This document shows, in pieces, positions 21,721 to 33,434 of a stretch of 64,000 nt of DNA (position 1 is the stretch's first letter; each line of letters begins with the position of its first letter). Under the pieces are notes generated by a model, which worked only from the letters and a program-made list of their open reading frames with translations, did not search any database and was not told where the DNA came from. Origin of the DNA: Symsagittifera roscoffensis (Eukaryota > Xenacoelomorpha > Acoela > Convolutidae); contig NC_087070.1 of NCBI RefSeq assembly GCF_963678635.1, forward strand, positions 28,417,048-28,481,047, given 5' to 3'. The position numbers and the translations under genes are program-made.

Positions 21721-22249
21721 GTCAGAGCTGATTGGCAATATCAGGGGCAAACAACAGAGACCATTACAGACAAGGAAGGCAAAAGCAAGACGTGAGCAGA
21801 AGCTAAAGGCAGAGGAAGTGTCTGCGCTTCAAAGACAGGGGTGAGAAGAGTGTGATTTGTTTTGCTTTGTTCCTTGTGAGTTTCATTACTCGTAGCCATG
21901 TTAGCGCGGTCATCAATGCGCAAGTTATACGAAACAAAATATAACGGTAAAGCGTATCGCGTGTTTCTTTCAAATTCCCTGAACAAAGAGGAGCAACTGA
22001 AAGAACAGAAATTGTTGATAAAGAGAAGAGAAATACTAAACAACGATAATGTAGATCCGAAGTCGGTTCATATTAAATTTGGAACCTCGTATGTTAAGAA
22101 TCAATTTTTTGATCTGGACGAGTGACCAGAAAAATCAACGGGAGAAATTAGTTTGTTATGTTATATCATATACAAATCCGAAAGACGTAAAGTTTAAGCA
22201 AATCATGCATCTATTAACACTTATGACATAATTTGTATAAGGGAAACAA
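21716..22249 (+). repeat. Partial copy of the composite block: PLE 5' piece joined to PHD-LINE ORF1 end
   Basis: 21716-21897 matches 22270-22452 and 25845-26020 (the Lys/Arg-rich 5' part of the PLE, with GNIRGKQQRPSQTRRKAKAR in the clean frame). At 21898 it switches directly to the last third of the PHD-LINE ORF1 (ARSSMRKLYETKYNGKAY and on), matching 25470-25820. The 5' PLE piece thus occurs twice within about 550 bp. The join at 21897/21898 is unique to this copy. Confidence 0.8.
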
Positions 22250-22630
22250 AAAACGGCACACGAAAAAAGGCTGTCAGAGCTTATTGGCAATATCAGGGGC
22301 AAACAACAGAGACCATTACAGACAAGGAGGAAGGCGAAAGCAAGACGTGAGCAGAAGCTGAAGGCAGAGGAAGTGTCTGCGCTTCGAAGACAGGGGTGAG
22401 AAGAGTGTGATTTGTTTTGCTTTGTGCCTTGTGAGTTTCATTACTCGTGGCCTGCAAAGCAATGACCAAAGAACTTTTGCCTGCTGTTTGGCTCAGACAA
22501 TTTTTGAAAAAAAAACTAACCTGGAAAATTGTGTTAAACTATTTAAAATTCTTTAAGAAAAGTTCAAGTAACTGTACATAGACTGAAGTTTCTGATAAAA
22601 TGTCTGAAAAACGATCTAATTCCGGAATTT

Positions 22631-24005
22631 TTGATGTTTAAGGTCCCTGAGAACCAAGTTTTTTTGGACCAAGCTGGGTATATTTTTCAATTGAAAATAC
22701 CAAAGACTGAAAATTCTAGGGCAAATCAGGATAGGAAAAGGTACGAGGAGATGCTAATGAAAGCAAGATCATTGGTGCAAGAAGAAATTGAAAAACAGTG
22801 GTGGGCATCCATTTTCCGCTTCGTGAGGCGTCAAGTTGAGGCAAGCTTAAAGACAGAATCAGAAAACCATAGAAAAAAGTTAGAAAAACTGTCCGAGAGA
22901 CAAGATAAACTTCTTGGGAGGAGAAATGAGCGATCAATTAGGGTACTTGATAACATTGAACAGCCTGGATGGGTATATGAAGTGCTATCAATGGGCCCGA
23001 AGCATCCCATTAGAGACAAATTTAACGAAACACACTTTTGCCGGATATCGAGATTTTCCTCTCACATTTAAAAAATCAAAAAACACCTGGTGAATCGTTA
23101 TGTGAAATAGAAGCCGCGGCAAAGGCATATGCAAAAAACGTAAGGCAAACCCCAAGAGACAATGCCGTTAAAAAAACGAGAAATTATTTCAAAGATAATG
23201 GATTGCTGGCTGTGCCTTTTGATAAGGGGGTTGGTAATTGCATAATGAGGAAACAAATGTATGAATCAAAGCTGGAATCCTTGTTGCACAATACTGAACT
23301 ATAGAAGCTGCGCCCCAACTCAGTATATTCTTAGTGTTATCCAAGGCACTGTACACAGGATTTTTAGGAGTACATCTAGCTTGGAGCAATTTGATAAGGC
23401 TATGGAAACTAATAGGGCGCAATGGCTGACAAATCAGTACCCTGAAAATTGGTCCGCAAAAGTGGCTTCAGATGCCTAGTGCAAAATCATCGAGGGTAAG
23501 GGCAAGCCCCTGGATAGTGAGAGGTGTTTGTCAACTCAATCACCAAAGGATGTGAAACCCCTAATGCTGATGGTGCAATATAGAGATAACCAGAGCCAAT
23601 ATTTTGCAAGAAGGTTACGAAAATTAACTAATGTTCAAGTGGTTTTCACCACAAGAAAACTAGAATCATGTTTAGCATCACTGAAGTCATTATTTTCTAA
23701 TGACCTCAAGTCAAGAATGGTTCATAAACTGTCATGTAGCGGATGCACTTCCACCTATGTCGGACAAACTGTTCGACATTTGACCACTAGAATTGAGCAA
23801 CATAAGAAAGCCGACTCACCGGTAGGCCTCCACCTTCAGCAATGCCAACTTGAGGGAAAAAGCGCAGATCTTAGTTGGTAAATTATAAATAGAACAAGCA
23901 ACCAAACAAAATTGTTAACACTAGAGGCAATACACATCTAGAAAGGGAAACCGGGCTTGAACACGCGCGATGAGTTTAGGAACAGGGAGTTAACTCTGAA
24001 AATTT
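22631..24005 (+). pseudogene. Penelope-like element copy I, RT core deleted
   Basis: The N-terminal part (22631-23290) shows YEEMLMKARSLVQEEIEKQW, RRNERSIRVLDNIE, VLSMGPKHPIRDKF and, after a 1-nt shift in a TTTT run near 23037, LAVPFDKGVGNCIM, which is the PLE DKG box. At about 23290 the text jumps from the segment before RT1 to TGAACTATAGAAGCTGCG, removing the whole RT core; short TACTGAACTATA-like homology is seen at the join. The C-terminal part keeps VIQGTVHRI, a region with LSCSGCTSTYVGQTVRHLTT (GIY-YIG) at about 23728-23787 and GLHLQQC. Stops at 23478 and 23879. Confidence 0.8.
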
Positions 24006-24339
24006 AGTCCCAAAATAGTTTTGGTTTTTCATTTAAAACGTAAATGTCTAATTCAAAATTATGACTCAGAAACTTCCAGAAAATTTAAATTAAAACTGTT
24101 TATTTAATTTTAGAGGTTAAAAGTATTTTATTCTTAATAGTAATTTAGAGGTCAACTGTGTTTGGCTAATTTTTTAACATGATGGCTTAGAACCAAAACG
24201 TATGTGAATTATTGTGAATAACATTTTTAAATTGATGTTTTATCGTCATTTAGATTAGTTTATTGTAAAAATCCTGACGATGCACATAATTGTGAAAACG
24301 TTTGAAAAATACTTTTTAACAAAAATTTCTTCTATTTTG
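24006..24339. other. PLE 3' non-coding region
   Basis: AT-rich, matched by 33435-33720 in the second block. No coding signal. The 3' end of the PLE lies somewhere here, but I cannot fix the border with the antisense CR1. Confidence 0.5.
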
Positions 24340-24790
24340 AACATTTCGATCATTGTTCCTCGCCTTCTGCGGTCATCAACTGACGGTAGTTCTGGTTTCT
24401 TTAACCTTTCATTGTAGCTTAGTGTACCAGCCCTTAGTACACTGACAATAACATTGTCAATGTACTAAGGACGAAGCCCTTGACCATTCGTGTCGTTCGC
24501 CGTTGCACATTTTCGATTAATCTTGTATTTTTATTTAATTGCGGGTACCAGGCTTGATTACAGAATTCCAAATGAGGCCTTATGAGGCCTTTATGAACAT
24601 TTACAAATTCAGGTTTTGTCATTTTAATGAATTTTTTCTTAAATACTGAGATGATAGAATTTGCCTTTTCAATTTTCGCAAAAATATGAGAGTCAAAGGA
24701 GAGTTTACTATCAATGATCACTCAAAGGTCTCTTTCTTCTCCTACCATTTCAAGTTGCTTATGTAAAGTTCATTTGATCTTGTTTCATGA
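24340..24790 (-). pseudogene. CR1-like LINE, C-terminal RT fragment, antisense to the block
   Basis: The minus-strand frame reads MIIDSKLSFDSHIFAKIEKA, GLIRPHLEFCNQAWYPQL and RLIENVQRRTTRMVKGF, the classic post-catalytic region of CR1/L2-type RT. After a frame change, near 24380-24345, it continues with RRRRGTMIE, the next conserved step. The catalytic part is missing. Orientation is opposite to both the PLE and the PHD-LINE. Confidence 0.8.
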
Positions 24791-24855
24791 TTTGATCCTC
24801 CAATTGAGATTATCATATGTACACATTTATCTTCATTGAAATGAAAAGGCTATTT

Positions 24856-25696
24856 TTTGACCATTCTTCCAATTTTCATAGGTTTGCTCTATTTGCTGCA
24901 ATCATGGCAGAGATATTTGGATTATGTGCAAAAGCTGTCAATACTGGGTGCACAGTGGATTTGTTGGATACAGCATGGACGACTACAAGTTTCTGCAGAG
25001 GTCAAAAAATGTTATTTTTCTTTGCGACGTATGTATTCCAGCAGCCAAGAAAAATATGTGTGAAGAATCAACATCTATATCAGAGGAACTGCTTGAGCTG
25101 AAGACATCAGTTGAGGAGGTGAAGGCCGCGATTGGTGCGTTGAGCCAGCCTTCCGCGCCAAATCTCGAAGCTAAGTTTTCTTCTGCTGTTGATTCTGTTA
25201 AATCCTTGAGTGAAAATGAAGTCAAAATTAGAGTCAGTGGTATTCCGGAATTTAAAATTGAAAAGGATTTAAATGGTTCTTGCGCTCAAAATCCCACAAG
25301 GAAAGAAATGTAGATCATGAAGAAGCAAACATATTGGGAGTTATTGAAAATCTGGGTTTGAGTTCCGTAGGAGTATCGGGATTCCGCCACCTAGGTAAAT
25401 TTGATCCAACCAGACTGAAGCCGAGACAATTATTAGTAAAGTTCTCAGATATTTACACTGTAGAAAAAATGTTAGCGCGGTCATCAATGCTCAAGTTATA
25501 CGAACCAAAATATAACGGTAAAGCGTATCGCGTGTTTCTTTCAAATTCCCTGAACAAAGAGGAGCAACTGAAAGAACAGAAATTGTTGATAAAGAGAAGA
25601 GAAATACTAAACAACGATAATGTAGATCCGAAGTCTGTTCATATTAAATTTGGAGCCTCGTATCTTAAGAATCAATTTTTTGATCTGGACGAGTGA
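24856..25696 (+). pseudogene. PHD-finger LINE ORF1, copy I (5' part of LINE E family)
   Basis: The zinc-finger frame starts CSIC (about 24885) and continues MCKSCQYWVHSGFVGYSMDD then FLCDVCIPAAKK: C-x2-C, C-x2-C, H, (C changed to F), C-x2-C. A second frame (25280-25696) holds GVSGFRHLGKFDPTRLKPRQ and KLLIKRREILNNDN, an RRM-like or CTD-like region. A stop near 25310 and a frameshift separate them. Loss of the Cys after the His (HSGF for HSGC) damages the PHD finger. Such PHD ORF1 proteins are known from CR1-group LINEs. ORF2 begins at about 25780 and is cut by the PLE junction at 25820. Confidence 0.75.
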
Positions 25697-26397
25697 CTAG
25701 AAAAATCAACGGGAGAAATTAGTTTGTTATGTTATAGCATATACAAATCCGAAAGACGTAAAGTTTTAGCAAATAATGCTTCTATTAACACTTATGACAA
25801 AATTTGTTTAAGGGAAACAAAAAACGGCACACAAAAAAGGCTGTCAGAGCTTATTGGCAATATCAGGGGCAAACAACAGAGACCATCACAGACAAGGAGG
25901 AAGGCGAAAGCAAGACGTGAGCAGAAGGTGAAGGCAGAGGAAGTGTCTGCGCTTCGAAGACGGGGGTGAGAAGAGTGTGATTTGTTTCGCTTTGTGCCTT
26001 GTGAGTTTCATTACTGGTGGCCTGCAAAACAATGACCAAAGTACTTTTGCCTGCTGTTTGGCTCAGACAATTTTTGAAAAAAAACTAACTTGGAAAATTG
26101 TGTTAAACTATTTAAAATTCTTTAAAAAAGTCCAAGAATCTGTACAAAGACTGAAGTTTCTGAGTAATTTACAGTCCCCGTGAACGGATTTTTTTCGGAC
26201 CAAGCTGAGCATATTTTTAAACTGAAAGTTCTAGGGCAAATCAGGATAGGAAAATGTACGAGAAGATGCTAATGAAAGCAAGATCATTGGCGCAAAAAGA
26301 AATTGACGAACAGTGGTGGGCATCCAATTTCCGCTTCGTGAGGCGTCAAGTTGAGGCAAGCTTAAAGACAGCATCAGAAAACCATAGGAAAAAGTTA

Positions 26398-28813
26398 GAA
26401 AACTGTCCGAGACAAGATAAACCTCTTAGGAGGAGAAATGAGCGATCAATTAGGGTACTTGATAACATTGAACTGCCTGTATGGGTATATGAAAGGCTAT
26501 GAATGGGCCCGAAGCATCCCATTAGAGACAAATTTAACGAAACACACTTTTGCCGCATATCGAGATTTTCCTCTCACAATTAAAAAATCAAAAATCATCT
26601 GGTGAAACGTTATGTGAAATAAAAGCCGCGGCAAAGGCATATGCAAAAATCGTAAGGTAAACCCCAAAAGACAATTCCGTTGAAAAAACTGGAAAATATT
26701 TCAAAGATAATGGATTGCTGGCTGTGCCTTTTGATAAGGGGGTTGGTAATTGCATAATGAGGAAAAAAATGAATGAATCAAAGCTGGAATCCTTGTTTCA
26801 ATCTGCTCAGTTTATGAAAAAAGATGCATCCACTGATGAGGTAATACTGAAAGCTGTGAAGGAACTTATCAAAGAATTACTAGCTATGAACAAAAGAGAC
26901 AAAATAAGTGATCAGTTATAATCTAAGATGAGATCAAAAGGGGGGCAACCCGCCCGTTTGTACGGTTTAGCTAAGGTACACAAGGCTGAGACACCCCTAC
27001 GACCAGTACTATCAGTTCCAGGGAGCTCGTATGAGAATCTTAAAGAAATGCTTGCAAAGTTTTTTGACAACATCGATGGAGCCAATATAGAAACCAATAC
27101 TAAAGAAGCCAGAAAACCAATTGAAAAAATTGCTCTAGATCCGGATGAAACCATAATATCTCTTGATGCGAAAAGTTTGTACACCAATGTCCGAAAGACA
27201 AGAAAAACTGTCCGAGAGACAAGATAAACCTCTTGGGGGGAGAAATGAGCGATCAGTTAGGATACTTGATAACATTGAACTGCCTGTATGGGTATATGAA
27301 AGGCTATGAATGGGCCCGAAGCATCCCATTAGAGACAAATTTAACGAAACACACTTTTGCCGCATATCGAGATTTTCCTCTCACAATTAAAAAATCAAAA
27401 AACATCTGGTGAAACGTTATGTGAAATAAAAGCCGCGGCAAAGGCATATGCAAAAAACGTAAGGCAAACCCCAAAAGACAATGTCGTTGAAAAAACTAGA
27501 AAATATTTCAAAGATAATGGATTGCTGGCTGTGCCTTTTGATAAGGGGTTGGTAATTGCATAATGAGGAAACAAATGTATGAATCAAAGCTGGAATCCTT
27601 GTTTCAATCTGCTCAGTTTATAAAAAAAGATGCAACCACTGATGAGGTAATACTGAAAACTGTGAAGGAACTTAACAAAGAATTACTAGCTATGAACAAA
27701 AGAGACAAAATAAGTGATCAGTTATAATCTAAGATGAGATCAACAGGGGGCAACCCGCCCGTTTGTACGGTTTAGCTAAGGTACACAAGGCTGAGACACC
27801 CCTACGACCAGTACTATCAGTTCCAGGGAGCTCGTATGAGAATCTTAAAGAAATGCTTGCAAATTTTTTTGACAACATCGATGGAGCCAATGTAGAAACC
27901 AATACTAAAGAAGCCAGAAAACCAATTGAAAAAATTGCTCTAGATCCGGATGAAACCATAATATCTCTTGATGCGAAAAGTTTGTACACCAATGTCCAAG
28001 AGACAAGAAAAACTGTCCGAGAGACAAGATAAACCTCTTGGGGGGAGAAATGAGCGATCAGTTAGGGTACTTGATAACATTGAACTGCCTGTATGGGTAT
28101 ATGAAGTGCTATCAATGGGCCCGAATCATCCCATTAGAGACAAATTTAACAACACACACTTTTGGCGCATATCGAGATTTTCCTCTCACAATTAAAAAAG
28201 CAAAAAACATCTGGTGAAACGTTATATGAAATAGAAGCCGCGACAAATTCTTATGCAAAAAACGTAAGGCAAACCCCAACAGACAATGCCATTGAAAAAA
28301 CTGGAAAATATTTCAAAGATAATGGATTGCTGGCTGTGCCTTTTGATAAGGGGGTTGGTAATTGCATAATGAGGAAACAAATGAATGAATCAAAGCTGGA
28401 ATCCTTGTTTCAATCTGCTCAGTTTATGAAAAAAGATGCTACCACTGATGAGGTAATACTGAAAGCTGTGAAGGAACTTAACAAAGAATTACTAGCTATG
28501 AACAAAAAAGACAAAATAAGTGATCAGTTATAATCTAAGATGAGATCAAAAGGGGGGCAACCCGCCCGTTTGTACGGTTTAGCTAAGGTACACAAGGCTG
28601 AGACACCCCTACGACCAGTACTATCAGTTCCAGGGAGCTCGTATGAGAATCTTAAAGAAATGCTTGCAAAGTTTTTTGACAACATCGATGGAGCCAATAT
28701 AGAAACCAATACTAAAGAAGCCAGAAAACCAATTGAAAACATTGCTCTAGATCCGGATGAAACCATAATATCTCTTGATGCGAAAAGTTTGTACACCAAT
28801 GTCCGAAAGACAA
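26398..28813 (+). repeat. Higher-order repeat copy 1 (units 1-3, pattern A-A-B)
   Basis: Type A units have AAAGGCTATGAATGGGCC and GAAGCATCC; type B units have AAGTGCTATCAATGGGCC and GAATCATCC. Units 1-3 are A, A, B. Unit 1 has AATCGTAAGGTAAACC, unit 2 AACAGGGGGCAACC (one G-run change that shifts the frame) and unit 3 AACCAATTGAAAACATT (encoding ENIAL). Confidence 0.85.
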
Positions 28814-31231
28814 GAAAAACTGTCCGAGAGACAAGATAAACCTCTTGGGGGGAGAAATGAGCGATCAATTAGGATACTTGATAACATTGAACTGCCTGTA
28901 TGGGTATATGAAAGGCTATGAATGGGCCCGAAGCATCCCATTAGAGACAAATTTAACGAAACACACTTTTGCCGCATATCGAGATTTTCCTCTCACAATT
29001 AAAAAATCAAAAATCATCTGGTGAAACGTTATGTGAAATAAAAGCCGCGGCAAAGGCATATGCAAAAATCGTAAGGTAAACCCCAAAAGACAATGCCTTT
29101 GAAAAAACTGGAAAATATTTCAAAGATAATGGATTGCTGGCTGTGCCTTTTGATAAGGGGGTTGGTAATTGCATAATGAGGAAACAAATGAATGAATCAA
29201 AGCTGGAATCCTTGTTTCAATCTGCTCAGTTTATGAAAAAAGATGCATCCACTGATGAGGGAATACTGAAAGCTGTGAAGGAACTTAACAAAGAATTACT
29301 AGCTATGAACAAAAGAGACAAAATAAGTGATCAGTTATAATCTAAGATGAGATCAAAAGGGGGGCAACCCGCCCGTTTGTACGGTTTAGCTAAGGTACAC
29401 AAGGCTGAGACACCCCTACGACCAGTACTATCAGTTCCAGGGAGCTCGTATGAGAATCTTAAAGAAATGCTTGCAAAGTTTTTTGACAACATCGATGGAG
29501 CCAATATAGAAACCAATACTAAAGAAGCCAGAAAACCAATTGAAAAAATTGCTCTAGATCCGGATGAAACCATAATATCTCTTGATGCGAAAAGTTTGTA
29601 CACCCATGTCCGAAAGACAAGAAAAACTGTCCGAGAGACAAGATAAACCTCTTGGGGGGAGAAATGAGCGATCAGTTAGGATACTTGATAACATTGAACT
29701 GCCTGTATGGGTATATGAAAGGCTACGAATGGGCCCGAAGCATCCCATTAGAGACAAATTTAACGAAACACACTTTTGCCGCATATCGAGATTTTCCTCT
29801 CACAATTAAAAAATCAAAAAACATCTGGTGAAACGTTATGTGAAATAAAAGCCGCGGCAAAGGCATATGCAAAAAACGTAAGGCAAACCCCAAAAGACAA
29901 TGTCGTTGAAAAAACTAGAAAATATTTCAAAGATAATGGATTGCTGGCTGTGCCTTTTGATAAGGGGGTTGGTAATTGCATAATGAGGAAACAAATGTAT
30001 GAATCAAAGCTGGAATCCTTGTTTCAATCTGCTCAGTTTATTAAAAAAGATGCAACCACTGTGAGGTAATACTGAAAACTGTGAAGGAACTTAACAAAGA
30101 ATTACTAGCTATGAACAAAAGAGACAAAATAAGTGATCAGTTATAATCTAAGATGAGATCAACAGGGGGCAACCCGCCCGTTTGTACGGTTTAGCTAAGG
30201 TACACAAGGCTGAGACACCCCTACGACCAGTACTATCAGTTCCAGGGAGCTCGTATGAGAATCTTAAAGAAATGCTTGCAAAGTTTTTTGACAAAATCGA
30301 TGGAGCCAATATAGAAACCAATACTCAAGAAGAAGGAAAACCAATTGAAAAAATTGCTCTAGATCCGGATGAAACCATAATATCTCTTGATGCGAAAAGT
30401 TTGTACACCAATGTCCGAGAGACAAGAAAAACTGTCCGAGAGACAAGATAAACCTCTTGGGGGGAGAAATGAGCGATCAGTTAGGGTACTTGATAACATT
30501 GAACTGCCTGTATGGGTATATGAAGTGCTATCAATGGGCCCGAATCATCCCATTAGAGACAAATTTAACAACACACACTTTTGGCGCATATCGAGATTTT
30601 CCTCTCACAATTAAAAAAGCAAAAAACATCTGGTGAAACGTTAATGAAATAGAAGCCGCGACAAATGCTTATGCAAAAAACGTAAGGCAAACCCCAACAG
30701 ACAATGCCATTGAAAAAACTGGAAAATATTTCAAAGATAATGGATTGCTGGCTGTGCCTTTTGATAAGGGGGTTGGTAATTGCATAATGAGGAAACAAAT
30801 GAATGAATCAAAGCTGGAATCCTTGTTTCAATCTGCTCAGTTTATGAAAAAAGATGCATCCACTGATGAGGTAATACTGAAAGCTGTGAAGGAACTTAAC
30901 AAAGAATTACTAGCTATGAACAAAAGAGACAAAATAAGTGATCAGTTATAATCTAAGATGAGATCAAAAGGGGGGCAACCCGCCCGTTTGTACGGTTTAG
31001 CTAAGGTACACAAGGCTGAGACACCCCTACGACCAGTACTATCAGTTCCAGGGAGCTCGTATGAGAATCTTAAAGAAATGCTTGCAAAGTTTTTTGACAA
31101 CATCGATGGAGCCAATATAGAAACCAATACTAAAGAAGCCAGAAAACCAATTGAAAACATTGCTCTAGATCCGGTTGAAACCATAATATCTCTTGATGCG
31201 AAAAGTTTGTACACCAATGTCCGAGAGACAA
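28814..31231 (+). repeat. Higher-order repeat copy 2 (units 4-6, pattern A-A-B)
   Basis: Each diagnostic change of units 1, 2 and 3 recurs in units 4, 5 and 6 in the same order (AATCGTAAGGTAAACC; AACAGGGGGCAACC; ENIAL). The three-unit period is about 2418 bp. Units 1 and 4 are more alike than units 1 and 2, so a three-unit block was duplicated as one piece. Confidence 0.85.
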
Positions 31232-33434
31232 GAAAAACTGTCCGAGAGACAAGATAAACCTCTTGGGGGGAGAAATGAGCAATCAGTTAGGGTACTTGAT
31301 AACATTGAACTGCCTGTATGGGTATATGAAGTGCTATCAATGGGCCCGAATCATCCCATTAGAGACAAATTTAACAACACACACTTTTGGCGCATATCGA
31401 GATTTTCCTCTCACAATTAAAAAAGCAAAAAACATCTGGTGAAACGTTATATGAAATAGAAGCTGCGACAAATGCTTATGCAAAAAACGTAAGGCAAACC
31501 CAACAGACAATGCCGTTGAGAAAAACGAGGAAATTTTTCAAATATATTGGGTTGCTGGCTGTGCCTTTTGATAAGGTAGTTGGTTTTTGCATAATGAGGA
31601 AACAAATGTATGAATTAAAGCTGGAATCCTTTTTGCAATCTGCTCAGTTTGCAAAAAAAGATGCAACCACTGATGAGGTAATACTGAAAGTTGAGAAGGA
31701 ACTTAACAAAGAATTACTAGCTATGAACAAAAGAGACAAGATAAATGATCAATTATATTCTAAGATGAGGTCAACAGGGCGGCAACCCGCCCGTTTGTAC
31801 GGTTTAGCTAAGGTAGACAAGGCTGAGACACCCCTACGACCAGTACTATCAGTTCCAGGCAGCTCGTATGAGAATCTTATCGATTTTCTTGCAAAGTTTT
31901 TTGACAACATCGATGGAGCCAATATAGAAACCAATACTAAAGAAGCCAGAGAAACAATTGAAAACATTGCTCTAGATCCGGATGAAACCATAATATCTCT
32001 TGATGTGAAAAGTTTGTATACCAATGTTCCCCTGAAGGAGGCAATTGAAATTGCTTTACTGAAGCTGTACAGCCAGGAGTCTCCCCCTGAAATTCAAAGA
32101 GCAACCATGAAAAGGCTTTTGATTTTGGCGGTCAGCAAAATATATTTCAAGTGTATGGATTCATGGTATGTACAGGTGGATGGTTCAGCAATGGGCGCGT
32201 CCCTCGCTGTAATTCTGGCAAACTTATGGCTGAAAAAGTGTACGAGTTTGCTCTAAGACAAAAAATACCGGTGGGAACGGAGATACAGCAAATTAATGTC
32301 AAAAACGGCTTGTGCCCATGTTGCAGCGGGAAAGTCACAAATAGATCAAAAGGAGTTGAATGCGAGAAATGCCGAAACTGGTATCATCTAAAATGCGGAA
32401 AAATATCCGATGACGTATACGCAGCAATAACTGAGATAGTCTGGTACTGTAAAAGCTGCTGCCGCGCTAAGAACAAGGAGAAGGATACTCCCCAGGTGAA
32501 ATTGTTCCTCAGGTATGTGCATGACATTGTTAGAACTGTTAAAGGGGAGCCGAGTTGTCTTCTCGATGCCTTTAATTCTCTTCATCCAAATCTGGAGTTC
32601 AATCTAGAGAAAACTAACCCAGAGGGGAATTTGCCGTTCCTGGATTTGAACTTAAATGTATAGCAGGTTAGGGTTGTAATTTGCAATTGGTATCAAAAAC
32701 CAACAGATACAGGGACTATACTGAACTATAAAAGCTGCGCCCCTACTCAGTATATTCGTAGTGTTATCCAAGGCACTGTACACAGGATTTTAGGAGTACA
32801 TCTAGCTTGGAGCAATTTGATAAGGCTATGGAAACTAATAGGGCGCAATGGCTGACAAATCAGTACCCTGAAAATTGGTCCGCAAAAGTGGCTTCAGACG
32901 CCTTGTGCAAAGTCATCGAGGGTGCGGGCAAGCCCCTGGATAGTGAGAGGTGTTTGTCAACTCAATTACCAAAGGATGTGAAGCCCCACAATGCTGATGG
33001 TGCAATATAGAGATAACCAGAGCCAATATTTTGCTAGAAGGTTACGAAAACTAACTAATGTTCAAGTGGTTTTCACCACAAGAAAACTAGAATCATGTTT
33101 ACCATCACTGAAGTCAGCATTTTCTAATGACCTCAAGTCAAGAGTGGTTCATTAACTGTCATGTAGTGGATGCACTTCCACCTATGTCGGACAAACTGTT
33201 CGACATTTGACCACTAGAATTGAGGAACATAAGAAAGCAGACTCACCGGTAGGCCTCCACCTTCAGCAATGTCAACTTGAGGGAAATAGCGCAGATCTTA
33301 GTTGGGAAATCATAAATAGGTCAAACAACCAAACAAAATTGTTAACACTAGAGGCAATACACATCAGGAAAGAGAAACCAGGCTTGAACACGCGCAATGA
33401 GTTTAGGAGCAGGGAGTTAACACTGAAAATTTAG
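31232..33434 (+). pseudogene. Penelope-like element copy II, RT core to GIY-YIG endonuclease
   Basis: From 31387 one frame is open to 32256: LLAVPFDKVVGFCIM (DKG box), RLYGLAKVDKAETPLRPVLS (RT1-2), IISLDVKSLYTNVPLKEA (RT3), VDGSAMGASLAVILANLWL (RT4, motif B). A shift of frame near 32230 leads into 32151-32663, which carries a PHD finger and then FLRYVHDIV, where the usual catalytic Y-[AV]-D-D has His for the first Asp. Next come EGNLPFLDLNL, WYQKPTDTGTILNY (RT7), and at 33150-33434 CTSTYVGQTVRHLTTRIEEH (GIY-YIG), GLHLQQC and TLEAIHIRKEKPGLNTR. PLEs use RT plus a GIY-YIG nuclease to insert near free DNA ends. The copy is inactive: YVHD, a frameshift and stops at about 33003 and 33154. Confidence 0.88.
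32313..32459 (+). other. PHD finger inserted between PLE RT motif B and motif C
   Basis: All eight ligands of a C4HC3 PHD finger are present: CPCC (C-x2-C), CEKC (C-x2-C), H and C in WYHLKC, and CKSC (C-x2-C), with Trp two residues before the last pair. It is in frame with the downstream FLRYVHD motif at 32514. Motif B lies at 32191, so the spacer between B and C is about 107 codons instead of the few tens usual for PLEs. PHD fingers bind histone H3 tails in cellular proteins. Confidence 0.85.

Larger units (their letters stand above)
22250..25823 (+). mobile_element. Composite block copy I: PLE + antisense CR1 end + PHD-LINE 5' part
   Basis: The order is PLE (22250 to about 24330), antisense CR1 RT end (24340-24790) and PHD-LINE ORF1 with ORF2 start (24817-25820). 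The same order recurs from 25824 to about 34950, and both copies share the exact LINE-to-PLE junction (GGGAAACA|AAAAACGGCAC, at about 22248 and 25820). Shared junctions mean block duplication, not repeated independent insertion. Confidence 0.75.
26398..31231 (+). repeat. PLE-derived satellite: six tandem units of about 806 bp
   Basis: Junctions are marked by GAAAAACTGTCCGAGAGACA at about 27202, 28007, 28814, 29621, 30426 and 31232; the first unit starts at 26398 (variant GAAAACTGTCCGAGACAAG). Unit lengths are 804, 805, 807, 807, 805 and 806. Each unit spans the PLE from the conserved RNERS-RVLDNIE region to RT3 (ISLDAKSLYTNV). All six share a premature stop (DQL*SKM) where the following seventh copy has TAT (Tyr), and share the short T run that breaks the frame near FNETHF. 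The array therefore grew from an already dead unit. All short ORFs inside it are pieces of this one decayed frame. Confidence 0.93.

Noticed and set aside
26398..31231. Regular direct repeats as a CRISPR array or gene family
   Set aside because: Units are about 806 bp with no spacers, they encode PLE RT pieces, and all share the same stop and frame break.
32514..32525. YVHD as an alternative active catalytic box
   Set aside because: The first Asp of motif C is needed for metal binding in RTs, and this copy also has a frameshift and stops.
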